Positions 6,169-11,843 of a stretch of 11,843 bases of DNA are shown here, piece by piece; positions within the stretch are counted from its first letter, which is position 1; every line of letters starts with the position of its first letter. The stretch is from positions 1-11,843 of the forward strand of contig DASXXT010000358.1 in the NCBI GenBank assembly GCA_036502965.1, written 5' to 3'. The notes under the pieces are model-generated. The model was not told where the DNA came from, did not search any database, and saw nothing but the letters and a program-made list of their open reading frames with translations. Made by a program: the position numbers and the translations under genes. The stretch comes from Roseiarcus sp036502965 (GTDB taxonomy: Bacteria > Pseudomonadota > Alphaproteobacteria > Rhizobiales > Beijerinckiaceae).

Positions 6169-8382
6169 TTGAACACCGAAGAACCCAAGGTCGACGAGGC
6201 GCTGGCCGTCACGCATGGGCTTAAGCCGGACGAATACGCGCGCCTCGTCGCGCTGATCGGCAGGACCCCGACCTTCACCGAACTCGGAATCGTCTCGGCG
6301 ATGTGGAACGAGCATTGCTCGTATAAGTCCTCGCGCCTGCACTTACGCAAGCTGCCGACCAAGGGCCCTCATGTCATCCACGGTCCGGGCGAGAACGCAG
6401 GCGTGATCGACATCGGCGATGGGCTTGTTTGCGTGTTCAAGATGGAGAGCCACAATCACCCCTCGTTTATCGAGCCCTATCAGGGCGCGGCGACCGGGGT
6501 TGGCGGCATTTTGCGCGACGTCTTCACCATGGGCGCAAGGCCCGTCGCTGCGCTCAACTCCCTGCGCTTCGGCGCGCCCGACCACCCAAAAACCAGGCGC
6601 CTAGTGGCGGGGGTCGTCGCGGGGATCGGCGGCTACGGCAATTCGTTCGGCGTGCCGACCGTCGGCGGCTCAACCAGCTTCCATCCGCGCTACGACGGCA
6701 ACATCCTCGTCAACGCGATGGCGGTCGGCCTCGCCCGTCGGGACGCGATTTTCACTTCAGCGGCCACCGGCGTTGGCAATCCGATCGTCTATCTCGGCTC
6801 GAAGACCGGACGCGACGGCATCCATGGCGCAAGCATGGCGTCAGCGGCCTTTGAGGCGGACGCCGAAGAGAGGCGCCCGACGGTCCAGGTCGGCGATCCG
6901 TTCGCCGAGAAATTGCTCCTCGAAGCCTGCCTTGAGTTGATGGCCTCGGGCGCGGTGATCGCCATTCAGGATATGGGCGCGGCGGGCCTCACCTCATCGG
7001 CGGCCGAGATGGGAGCTAAGGGCGATCTCGGAATCGACCTCGACCTCGACCGCGTGCCATGTCGGGAAACCGGCATGAGCGCCTACGAGATGATGCTCTC
7101 CGAGAGTCAGGAGCGCATGCTGATGGTGCTCAAGCCCGAGAAGGAGCAAGAGGCCGAGGCCATTTTCCGCAAATGGGGGCTCGATTTCGCCGTTATCGGC
7201 AAAACCACCGGGCAGCGGCGGTTCGTCGTCAGGCGCGCTGGCGAGATCAAGGCGGACCTGCCGATCAAGGAGCTCGGCAGCGAGGCGCCGCTCTATGACC
7301 GGCCCTGGACGGGAACGCCGCGCGCGCCCCTTCTCGATCCTGCCGCGATCATGGCCCCGATGCCGACGGACGCTGCGCTCCTCAAGCTAATCGGCTCGCC
7401 CGATCTTAGCTCCAAGCGCTGGATATACGAGCAATACGACACGCTTATCCTCGGCAACACGATCCAGGGCCCCGGCGGCGACGCCGCGGTGGTCAGGCTC
7501 GGCGATGGCCCGAAGGGCTTGGCGCTGACCACGGACTGCACCGAGCGGTATTGCGCCGCCGATCCGCGCGAAGGGGGAAAACAGGCGGTCGCCGAGGCGT
7601 GGCGCAATCTCATCGCGGTCGGCGCGCGCGCGCTTGCGCTCACCGACAATCTCAATTTCGGCAATCCGGAGCGGCCCGAGGCAATGGGAGAGTTGGTCGG
7701 CTGCATCGAGGGCATCGGCGAGGCGGCGCGGGCGCTCGACTTTCCCGTGGTCTCGGGGAACGTCTCGCTCTACAACGAGACGATGGGCGCTGCCATTCCG
7801 CCGACTCCCACGATCGGCGGTGTCGGACTCGTTGAGGACGTGGCTAAGACGGCGAGCCTCGCTTTCAAGACGGCGGGCGAGGATATTCTGCTCGTCGGCG
7901 GCGCGACGGCGTGGCTCGGCCGGTCCGCCTGGCTCATGACGGTCGCCGGCCGCGAGGAGGGCGCGCCGCCGCCGGTTGATCTCATCGCCGAACGCCGCAA
8001 CGGCGAGTTCGTCGCCTCGCTGATTAGTGGCGGGAAGGTCAGCGCCGTTCACGACCTGTCCGATGGCGGCCTCGCCGTGGCGCTGGCTGAGATGGCGATG
8101 GCGGGCGGAATTGGCGCGAGCGTCGAGGCCGAAGGCCCAGAGCACGCGTACTTCTTCGGCGAGGATCAGGGCCACTACGTTTTGACCGCGCCGCCGGCCG
8201 AGAGCGCCGCCATCGTCGCGGACGCGGAGCGCCTCAATATTCCTCTGTTGCGCATCGGCGTTACTGGGGGCGAGACATTGACGCTTGGCGGCGCGGCGCC
8301 ACTCGCCCTTGCGGCGCTGAGCGAAGCATACGAAAGTTGGCTGCCGGATTATATGAGCCGTCATCAGGGAGCAAACCCATGA
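6169..8382 (+). CDS. purL: Phosphoribosylformylglycinamidine synthase subunit PurL
   Basis: PurL catalyses the ATP-dependent conversion of FGAR to FGAM in purine synthesis, using ammonia supplied by PurQ with PurS as adaptor. At 737 residues this is the small, three-subunit type. Landmarks are NEHCSYKSS (47-55, with the catalytic His), ESHNHPSFIEPYQGAATGVGG (in pieces across 93-113), a GSKTGRDGIHGASMAS segment in the first half, and a repeated PurM-like architecture with LTDNLNFGNPE and VSGNVSLYNE in the second half. TTG at 6169 is the start: GAGG (6161-6164) precedes it by 4 nt, and the diverged 5' copy at 4957 also starts with TTG. The stop overlaps the next gene (ATGA). purS and purQ are not in the window. 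The promoter is not obvious and may have been displaced by the FNT insertion. Confidence 0.97.
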   Translation: MNTEEPKVDEALAVTHGLKPDEYARLVALIGRTPTFTELGIVSAMWNEHCSYKSSRLHLRKLPTKGPHVIHGPGENAGVIDIGDGLVCVFKMESHNHPSFIEPYQGAATGVGGILRDVFTMGARPVAALNSLRFGAPDHPKTRRLVAGVVAGIGGYGNSFGVPTVGGSTSFHPRYDGNILVNAMAVGLARRDAIFTSAATGVGNPIVYLGSKTGRDGIHGASMASAAFEADAEERRPTVQVGDPFAEKLLLEACLELMASGAVIAIQDMGAAGLTSSAAEMGAKGDLGIDLDLDRVPCRETGMSAYEMMLSESQERMLMVLKPEKEQEAEAIFRKWGLDFAVIGKTTGQRRFVVRRAGEIKADLPIKELGSEAPLYDRPWTGTPRAPLLDPAAIMAPMPTDAALLKLIGSPDLSSKRWIYEQYDTLILGNTIQGPGGDAAVVRLGDGPKGLALTTDCTERYCAADPREGGKQAVAEAWRNLIAVGARALALTDNLNFGNPERPEAMGELVGCIEGIGEAARALDFPVVSGNVSLYNETMGAAIPPTPTIGGVGLVEDVAKTASLAFKTAGEDILLVGGATAWLGRSAWLMTVAGREEGAPPPVDLIAERRNGEFVASLISGGKVSAVHDLSDGGLAVALAEMAMAGGIGASVEAEGPEHAYFFGEDQGHYVLTAPPAESAAIVADAERLNIPLLRIGVTGGETLTLGGAAPLALAALSEAYESWLPDYMSRHQGANP

Positions 8383-8627
8383 TCCCGTTCATCATCGTCA
8401 AAACCGTGAAAGGCTTCGCTTACGTCCGGCCCGAGCGCGTGGTCGCCATCAATGCGTCGGATGCGGACGATTGCATGATCCTCATGACCGATGGCGTCAC
8501 GATCGCTGCCTCAGAGCCCGCTGAGGACATCGTGGCGCGGCTCGAAACGGAGGCCGAAGAAGAGGAGCACTCGGTCGAAGCGCAGAAGGAGCACAACCGC
8601 CATGGCCATGTCGCAGACCGAGATTGA
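8379..8627 (+). CDS. Small protein of unknown function between purL and bolA
   Basis: This is an 82-residue protein whose ATG overlaps the purL stop (ATGA, 8379-8382) and is preceded by CAGGGAG, so it is probably translationally coupled to purL. Residues 1-52 alternate beta-strand-like stretches (FIIVKTVKGFAYVRPERVVAI, in parts; MILMTDGVTIAASEPAEDIVARL). These loosely resemble short FlbD-like or LytTR-like folds, but I do not recognise a family. The tail is Glu-rich and then His-rich (EAEEEEHSVEAQKEHNRHGH) and probably disordered. It overlaps bolA by 26 nt. Conserved-looking placement and overlaps on both sides argue for a real gene. Confidence 0.75.
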   Translation: MIPFIIVKTVKGFAYVRPERVVAINASDADDCMILMTDGVTIAASEPAEDIVARLETEAEEEEHSVEAQKEHNRHGHVADRD

Positions 8628-8832
8628 GACGATGATCCGCGAGGCGTTTCCGGACGCACGGGTCGAGGTGAAGGATCTGGCCGGCGACGGAAACCATTAT
8701 TCCGCGACCGTCGTTTCGGCCGCCTTCAAGGGCAAGACCCGAGTTCGCCAGCACCAGATGGTCTACGAGGCGCTGAAGGGCCGCATGGGCGGGGAACTGC
8801 ACGCGCTGGCCTTGACGACGTCGGAGCAGTGA
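8602..8832 (+). CDS. bolA: BolA family transcriptional regulator / Fe-S cofactor protein
   Basis: This is a 76-residue single-domain BolA protein. BolA-like proteins pair with monothiol glutaredoxins to bind or move [2Fe-2S] clusters, and some act in stress and morphology control. The class-II KH-like fold is visible: helix IETMIREAFPDARVEVKDLAGDGNHYSATVVS (in parts), then FKGKTRVRQHQMVYEALKGRMGGELHALALTT with the family-typical RQHQMVYxAL helix and the invariant His. ATG at 8602 is chosen because AAGGAG lies 10 nt upstream; a second ATG at 8608 is less well spaced. It overlaps the preceding gene by 26 nt. In many alphaproteobacteria a monothiol glutaredoxin gene (grxD) follows bolA; here none does. 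A weak stem GGCCT-ccg-AGGCC (8868-8880) may end the operon. Confidence 0.93.
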   Translation: MAMSQTEIETMIREAFPDARVEVKDLAGDGNHYSATVVSAAFKGKTRVRQHQMVYEALKGRMGGELHALALTTSEQ

Positions 8833-8989
8833 CGCGGTGGGATTTTCCCGAGTGCGCGCCGACCGACGGCCTCCGAGGCCCCATTTTCGAGTCCGTTTCC
8901 TGCAATACCAAAGGCTTGCGGCGCCATTTCCGATCCGCTTGCGGCGAGGGAGCCAAAGGCGCTGGACCCCCGCCGACCGGAACATCCGA

Positions 8990-9412
8990 CTAGGCGCTTT
9001 CTGTCTTTTGGGCGAGCGCTGCCGGGTCCATCCACATGATTTCCCAGACGTTGCCGTCGGGATCTTCGACGCTCCGGCCGAACATGAATCCGTGGTCCTG
9101 CGCCGGATTGGGATCGGCGCGGCCGCCAGAGGCCGTCGCCTGCGCCAGCGTGGCGTTCACTGCGTCCCGGCTTTCGACGCTGAGGGCCAGCAGCGCTTGG
9201 CTTTCGCGCCTCGCGTCGCCGATCGGGCGCTGCGTGAACTGGCGATAATGCTCGTGCGTCAACAGCATCACAACGATAGCGTCCGAAAACATGATTGATG
9301 AGGACTGTTCGCCGGAAAACTGCGGATTCAGTTGGCCGCCGAGCGCAATATAGAACGCGGTGGACGCCCGCAGATCGCGCACCGGCAGGTTCACGAAAAT
9401 CATTTTGCTCAT
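8990..9412 (-). CDS. VOC family protein (glyoxalase/bleomycin-resistance-like)
   Basis: This is a 140-residue vicinal-oxygen-chelate fold protein, often annotated lactoylglutathione lyase-like; the real substrate is unknown. It starts MSKMIFVNLPVRDLRASTAFY, with the first beta-alpha-beta repeat. SSIMFSDAIVVMLLTHEHYRQF follows, and it ends with GFMFGRSVEDPDGNVWEIMWMD, where the DPDGNxWE motif supplies the last metal-ligand Glu. AAGGGA about 10 nt upstream supports ATG 9412. It is divergent from the MarR gene across 110 bp. A TTGACA-17-TACTCA promoter for this gene contains the palindrome described below in its -35 region, so it is probably repressed by that MarR protein. Small electrophile or toxicant handling is a reasonable guess. 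Confidence 0.92.
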   Translation of the reverse strand: MSKMIFVNLPVRDLRASTAFYIALGGQLNPQFSGEQSSSIMFSDAIVVMLLTHEHYRQFTQRPIGDARRESQALLALSVESRDAVNATLAQATASGGRADPNPAQDHGFMFGRSVEDPDGNVWEIMWMDPAALAQKTESA

Positions 9413-9466
9413 GGCTGTTCCCTTCCCTTTAGGCGTGGAGAGTGATAGATTTTCCTAGCCGTTGAG

Positions 9467-9495
9467 TGAGTAGCCACAATATCTCTTGATGTCAA
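9467..9495 (-). promoter_or_regulatory. Candidate promoter of the VOC gene
   Basis: Read on the minus strand, TTGACA (9490-9495) is followed after exactly 17 nt by TACTCA (9467-9472). The -35 box is a perfect consensus and lies inside the palindrome at 9482-9499. Transcription would start near 9460, about 48 nt before the VOC start codon. Confidence 0.55.
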
Positions 9496-9499
9496 GAGA
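9482..9499. promoter_or_regulatory. Perfect palindromic operator, probable MarR binding site
   Basis: TCTCTTGA-TG-TCAAGAGA is an 18-bp element with 8-bp perfect arms. It lies 23 bp before the MarR start codon and on the -35 box of the divergent VOC promoter. CTTGA-N2-TCAAG centres are typical of MarR-family operators. It predicts repression of VOC and autoregulation of MarR. Confidence 0.7.
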
Positions 9500-9522
9500 C
9501 TTGTCGCCGAGACAAATCTAGA

Positions 9523-10041
9523 ATGGATCGTGCCGACGTCGCCGTTGAACAATGGGCTCGCGAACGCCCTGACTTAAGCTCTTTGCCTATGGCGGTGTTC
9601 GGGCGCCTCTCCGAAGCCGCCGAACGGGTGATGCGGGAGCATATGAATCCTCTCTTCGCCCAAGCGGGGCTGCAGCCGGGCGAATTTGACGTTCTGGCGA
9701 CTCTGCGCCGCTCGGGCGAGCCCTACATGCTGTCGCCCACCCGGCTCTATGAAGCCGCGATGATTTCGTCGGGCGGCATGACCGACCGTCTCGATCGGCT
9801 GGAGCGCGCCGGGCTGGTGGTGCGCCGCCCCGACCCCAAGGACCGTCGCGGCAAACTGATTGCGCTTACTGACGCTGGCAAGCGCCTGATCGACGAGGCG
9901 ATCGGCCGCCACGTTGCGAACGAGGAGCGGCTCTTGTTGTCGCTGACCCAGGCTGAGCAGGAAACGCTCGACGCGCTCTTGAAGAAACTGATTGCCGGGC
10001 TACGAGGCGCGGCGTTCCCGGGTCCGCCTGAAGTTATCTGA
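9523..10041 (+). CDS. MarR family transcriptional regulator
   Basis: This is a 172-residue winged-helix repressor. N- and C-terminal helices (about 20-48 and 121-160) would form the dimer interface. The DNA-binding core holds GEFDVLATLRRSG (53-65), the helix-turn-helix LSPTRLYEAAMISSGGMTDRLDRLERAGLV (in parts, 70-99) and the wing RRPDPKDRRGKLIALTDAG (101-119). The DxRxxxxxLT pattern in the wing is diagnostic of MarR. No Cys is present, so thiol redox sensing of the OhrR kind is unlikely and ligand binding is more probable. No clear Shine-Dalgarno precedes ATG 9523. It is divergent from VOC over a shared palindrome and 33 bp upstream of LysR. A 3' scrap of a second MarR gene with the same C-terminal helix lies at 11720-11776. 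Confidence 0.94.
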   Translation: MDRADVAVEQWARERPDLSSLPMAVFGRLSEAAERVMREHMNPLFAQAGLQPGEFDVLATLRRSGEPYMLSPTRLYEAAMISSGGMTDRLDRLERAGLVVRRPDPKDRRGKLIALTDAGKRLIDEAIGRHVANEERLLLSLTQAEQETLDALLKKLIAGLRGAAFPGPPEVI

Positions 10042-10051
10042 CTTGAGGCCA

Positions 10052-10068
10052 GCATCACGATATGATGC
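10052..10068 (+). promoter_or_regulatory. Inverted repeat in the LysR translation-initiation region
   Basis: GCATCA-cgata-TGATGC has perfect 6-bp arms and sits 6 nt before the LysR start codon. It could be a LysR-type autoregulatory site, or an RNA hairpin. The only good ribosome binding site (TTGAGG, ending at 10048) is 26 nt from the ATG. Folding this hairpin would bring it to an effective spacing of 9 nt. Confidence 0.4.
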
Positions 10069-10074
10069 GCGTCC

Positions 10075-10956
10075 ATGACCCTCGAGCAGCTTCGTGTCTT
10101 CGTCGCGGTCGCCGAGCGGCAGCACGTCACTCGCGCGGCTGAGGCGCTCAATTTGACTCAATCAGCAGTGAGCGCGGCGATCGCTACGCTCGAGAGCCGG
10201 CATGAGACCAAGCTCTTCAACCGGGTTCGACGAGGAATCGAACTCACCGACGCTGGAAAGCTGTTCCTGACCGAAGCCAAGGCCATCCTCACCCGTGTCG
10301 AGGCGGCGGAATTGGCGCTTGCCGAGCTCGGCGGCTTAAAGAGCGGAACGCTGTCTGTGCAGGCAAGCCAAACGATTGCAAGCTTCTGGCTACCTCGCCA
10401 TCTCGTCGCGTTTCGTCGCGCCTATCCTGGGATTGACGTCAGGCTATCGATCGGCAACACCGCACAAGTCGCTGCAGCAATACACGCCGGGATCGCCGAT
10501 CTCGGATTTGTCGAAGGAGAGGTGCTCGATCCTGCACTGGTGAGCCGGCCAGTTGCGCGCGACCAAATGATCGTCGTCGTCGGCGCCGACCATCCGTTGG
10601 CCGGTCGCAAGACCGTGACGGTGGCAGAAATGACCGATACGGAATGGGTGCTGCGCGAGCAGGGCTCCGGCACGCGCTCCGTCTTCGAGCAGGCGCTGAC
10701 GGGACTCGGTGTTCGCTTGACCGACCTACGCATTGCGATGGAGCTGCCGTCAAACGAAGCTGTTCGAGCCGCCGTAGAAACGGGAATGGGCGCCACAGCT
10801 ATATCGGCATCTGTAGCGGCGCCAAGCATAGAAGCAGGCTTGCTGTACGCGGTGCCCCTCAAACTGCCGGACCGCTATTTTTACGAGCTCTATCACGCCG
10901 AACGTTATCGCAGTCGCGCGGCCCAAGCCCTTATCGAGCTCATTTCAACAAAATAA
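10075..10956 (+). CDS. LysR family transcriptional regulator
   Basis: This is a 293-residue LysR-type regulator. The N-terminal winged helix-turn-helix is clear: MTLEQLRVFVAVAERQHVT, RAAEALNLTQSAVSAAIATLE, LFNRVRRGIELTDAGKLFL (about 1-65), then a linker helix to about 88. Residues 92-290 form the two-lobed periplasmic-binding-protein-like sensor, including SGTLSVQASQTIASFWLP, DLGFVEGEV and MIVVVGADHPLAG. The sequence most resembles the CysB/YeiE/CysL side of the family, but the ligand cannot be named. It lies 33 bp after MarR on the same strand, with an inverted repeat before its start codon. The usual divergent target gene is absent: upstream is MarR and downstream is a 376-bp gap. Its regulon is therefore not visible here. 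The region between MarR and the MarR relic may be inserted cargo. Confidence 0.95.
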   Translation: MTLEQLRVFVAVAERQHVTRAAEALNLTQSAVSAAIATLESRHETKLFNRVRRGIELTDAGKLFLTEAKAILTRVEAAELALAELGGLKSGTLSVQASQTIASFWLPRHLVAFRRAYPGIDVRLSIGNTAQVAAAIHAGIADLGFVEGEVLDPALVSRPVARDQMIVVVGADHPLAGRKTVTVAEMTDTEWVLREQGSGTRSVFEQALTGLGVRLTDLRIAMELPSNEAVRAAVETGMGATAISASVAAPSIEAGLLYAVPLKLPDRYFYELYHAERYRSRAAQALIELISTK

Positions 10957-10993
10957 CCGCGGATTGAAAAGTTCTGGCCGCCGGCCGCAGTCG

Positions 10994-11113
10994 ATGCCGA
11001 CCGACATAGAGAACCCGCCTCGCTCCATCGTACCGATCGATCATATCCATCTCATTATCTCGTTGGATCGATACTGCGACCTGCACTACTTAACAGGTGG
11101 TGGCAGGCACTAA
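10994..11113 (+). pseudogene. Possible VOC-domain N-terminal relic (39-codon frame)
   Basis: An ATG frame of 39 codons contains VPIDHIHLIISLDRY, which resembles the first strand and turn of VOC proteins of the (I/V)DHIHLxVSDLDRS kind. It then runs into LTGGGRH and stops at TAA 11111. No ribosome binding site is seen, and the match covers only about 15 residues. It may be another truncated gene start, or chance. The rest of the 10957-11332 gap shows nothing else coding that I can support. Confidence 0.25.
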
Positions 11114-11125
11114 GTTTCTGCCACC
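11099..11125. other. 8-bp inverted repeat (hairpin) in the LysR - secreted protein gap
   Basis: GGTGGCAG (11099-11106) pairs perfectly with CTGCCACC (11118-11125) across an 11-nt loop. No T-run follows on either strand, so a terminator role for LysR is doubtful. It could be an operator or RNA structure. Confidence 0.4.
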
Positions 11126-11332
11126 TGACCAAGAAAGAGATCCAGTAGAACCTCAATCTCTCTTTTGGTTATACGGCTTTGGTTGCTTGCAGTGATTGAC
11201 CGCGCCAGTCGACAACTTGTTCGTCGGGGCGGCCGCCCGCAGCCACAGCATCGATGGTTCTCTCGACGCACTCAGCTATCACGAGCTGCCGGTGCGAAGG
11301 GAGGATCGAGGTTCAGATCATTGGAGAGAAAA

Positions 11333-11584
11333 ATGAAGAGGTCGATCCTGCCGCTGGTGTTTGGCATTGTGCTCGCCGGCTCGGCTTCCGCTTATGCCAC
11401 CGAGCGCGCCCACGTTCCGGCGCCTAGCCATCGATCTGAGGACTATTGGGCTCTCGTCCCGAACGGCGATCCCTTTGCGGCGGTTACTGGAGCGGGAGCG
11501 AGAGCTCACGTCACAGGGAGCGGGCCCACCTGGGCATGTCGTTCTGGGGATGCCGGCTATAACTGGGAACCGCGCAACTGGTAG
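11333..11584 (+). CDS. Small exported protein of unknown function
   Basis: This is an 83-residue protein with a clear Sec signal peptide: MKRS, a hydrophobic core (ILPLVFGIVLAG, about 5-16), then an SASA/AYA cleavage region at residue 20 or 22. The mature part is about 60 residues. It has SEDYWALVPNGDPFAAV followed by a Gly/Ala-rich stretch, one Cys (69) and an aromatic C-terminus (YNWEPRNW). No family is recognised. ATG 11333 is preferred over the longer in-frame upstream start at 11165 because GGAGAG lies just upstream and the signal peptide then sits at the N-terminus. With one Cys it is unlikely to form an internal disulfide. A strong hairpin follows the stop at 11601-11633. Confidence 0.7.
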   Translation: MKRSILPLVFGIVLAGSASAYATERAHVPAPSHRSEDYWALVPNGDPFAAVTGAGARAHVTGSGPTWACRSGDAGYNWEPRNW

Positions 11585-11600
11585 CGCTGACAACTGAAAC

Positions 11601-11633
11601 TGTCCGAGCACATTGCCCGCTCTGGCTCGGACA
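11601..11633 (+). terminator. Hairpin after the small exported protein, possible terminator
   Basis: TGTCCGAGC (11601-11609) pairs perfectly with GCTCGGACA (11625-11633) across a 15-nt loop, 16 nt after the stop codon. There is no U-tract beyond a few T in CAATTCTCGTT, so it may stabilise the mRNA end rather than terminate intrinsically. Confidence 0.4.
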
Positions 11634-11719
11634 CAATTCTCGTTGGCCGGCAGTAGTGCAGCCCTTTGCGCGCTCTGACTTCGCAGGCGGTGGAGTGGGA
11701 ACATGGGTTCAAGGGACCA

Positions 11720-11776
11720 CTGGCTAAGCAGGAAACGCTCGGCGCGCTCTTGAGGGAACTGATTGAGAGGCTTTAG
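11720..11776 (+). pseudogene. MarR-family gene, 3' fragment
   Basis: The frame LAKQETLGALLRELIERL followed by TAG reproduces the C-terminal dimerisation helix of the intact MarR protein (AEQETLDALLKKLIAGL). At the DNA level 11722-11765 matches 9951-9994 at 40 of 44 positions. No DNA-binding domain is found upstream in 11634-11719, so only the gene end survives, with its own stop codon. From here to the window end nothing else is recognised. Confidence 0.75.
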
Positions 11777-11843
11777 TGAACTGGCGAAGGGGCGCATAAG
11801 GCCCATTGCGTTAAATCTGGCGGGTACAAAAGGCGCGACGGAC

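Noticed and set aside
11165..11332. N-terminal extension of the exported protein to an upstream ATG
   Set aside because: It would bury the signal peptide at residue 57. The downstream ATG at 11333 has GGAGAG and a proper N-terminal signal sequence.
1..11843. CRISPR array, tRNA, rRNA, insertion-sequence transposase or integrase
   Set aside because: None was found by eye on either strand. The only clear long repeats are the 107-bp pair and the gene-fragment homologies already listed.

Overview
The window is GC-rich, tightly packed bacterial DNA with the codon habits and gene content of an alphaproteobacterium, most likely Hyphomicrobiales. A Methylocystaceae/Beijerinckiaceae-like host is possible, but that is a guess. 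The backbone consists of mutL (mismatch repair), a SnoaL/NTF2-fold gene on the minus strand, and the cluster purL - small unknown gene - bolA. To the right come a divergent VOC-protein/MarR-regulator pair, a LysR regulator and a small secreted protein.

Layout: 1-313 holds a broken 5' scrap of a GFA-family gene (minus). mutL is 314-2095. The intact SnoaL-like gene is 2119-2505 (minus). 2515-4331 is a foreign-looking, visibly AT-richer module: a candidate promoter, two 107-bp direct repeats (4 mismatches, 306 bp apart) that each end in an imperfect hairpin, then a stand-alone 421-residue reverse transcriptase. A second SnoaL copy, cut off at its 3' side, abuts the RT stop codon (homology 4332-4535, minus). 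4536-4956 has no gene I can support. 4957-5104 is a frameshifted 5' piece of a second purL. A formate/nitrite-transporter-family gene follows (5231-6046), then intact purL (6169-8382), the small gene (8379-8627) and bolA (8602-8832). VOC (minus, 8990-9412) and MarR (9523-10041) share a promoter region with a perfect palindrome. LysR is 10075-10956 and the exported small protein is 11333-11584. A 3' scrap of a second MarR gene lies at 11720-11776.

The strongest system-level signal is the RT module. It has no maturase/endonuclease extension, no intron RNA downstream, and a long untranslated, repeat-bearing, potentially structured leader upstream. This is the architecture expected of RNA-templated defence RTs (DRT types with an adjacent ncRNA). 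Class and function are inferred and were not tested here.

The second signal is a recurring arrangement. Three cargo segments (RT; FNT transporter; LysR plus secreted protein) each lie between one intact gene and a diverged fragment of a homologue of that same gene (SnoaL, purL, MarR). This fits repeated import of DNA by recombination in which the incoming DNA rebuilt the target gene and pushed aside part of the old one.
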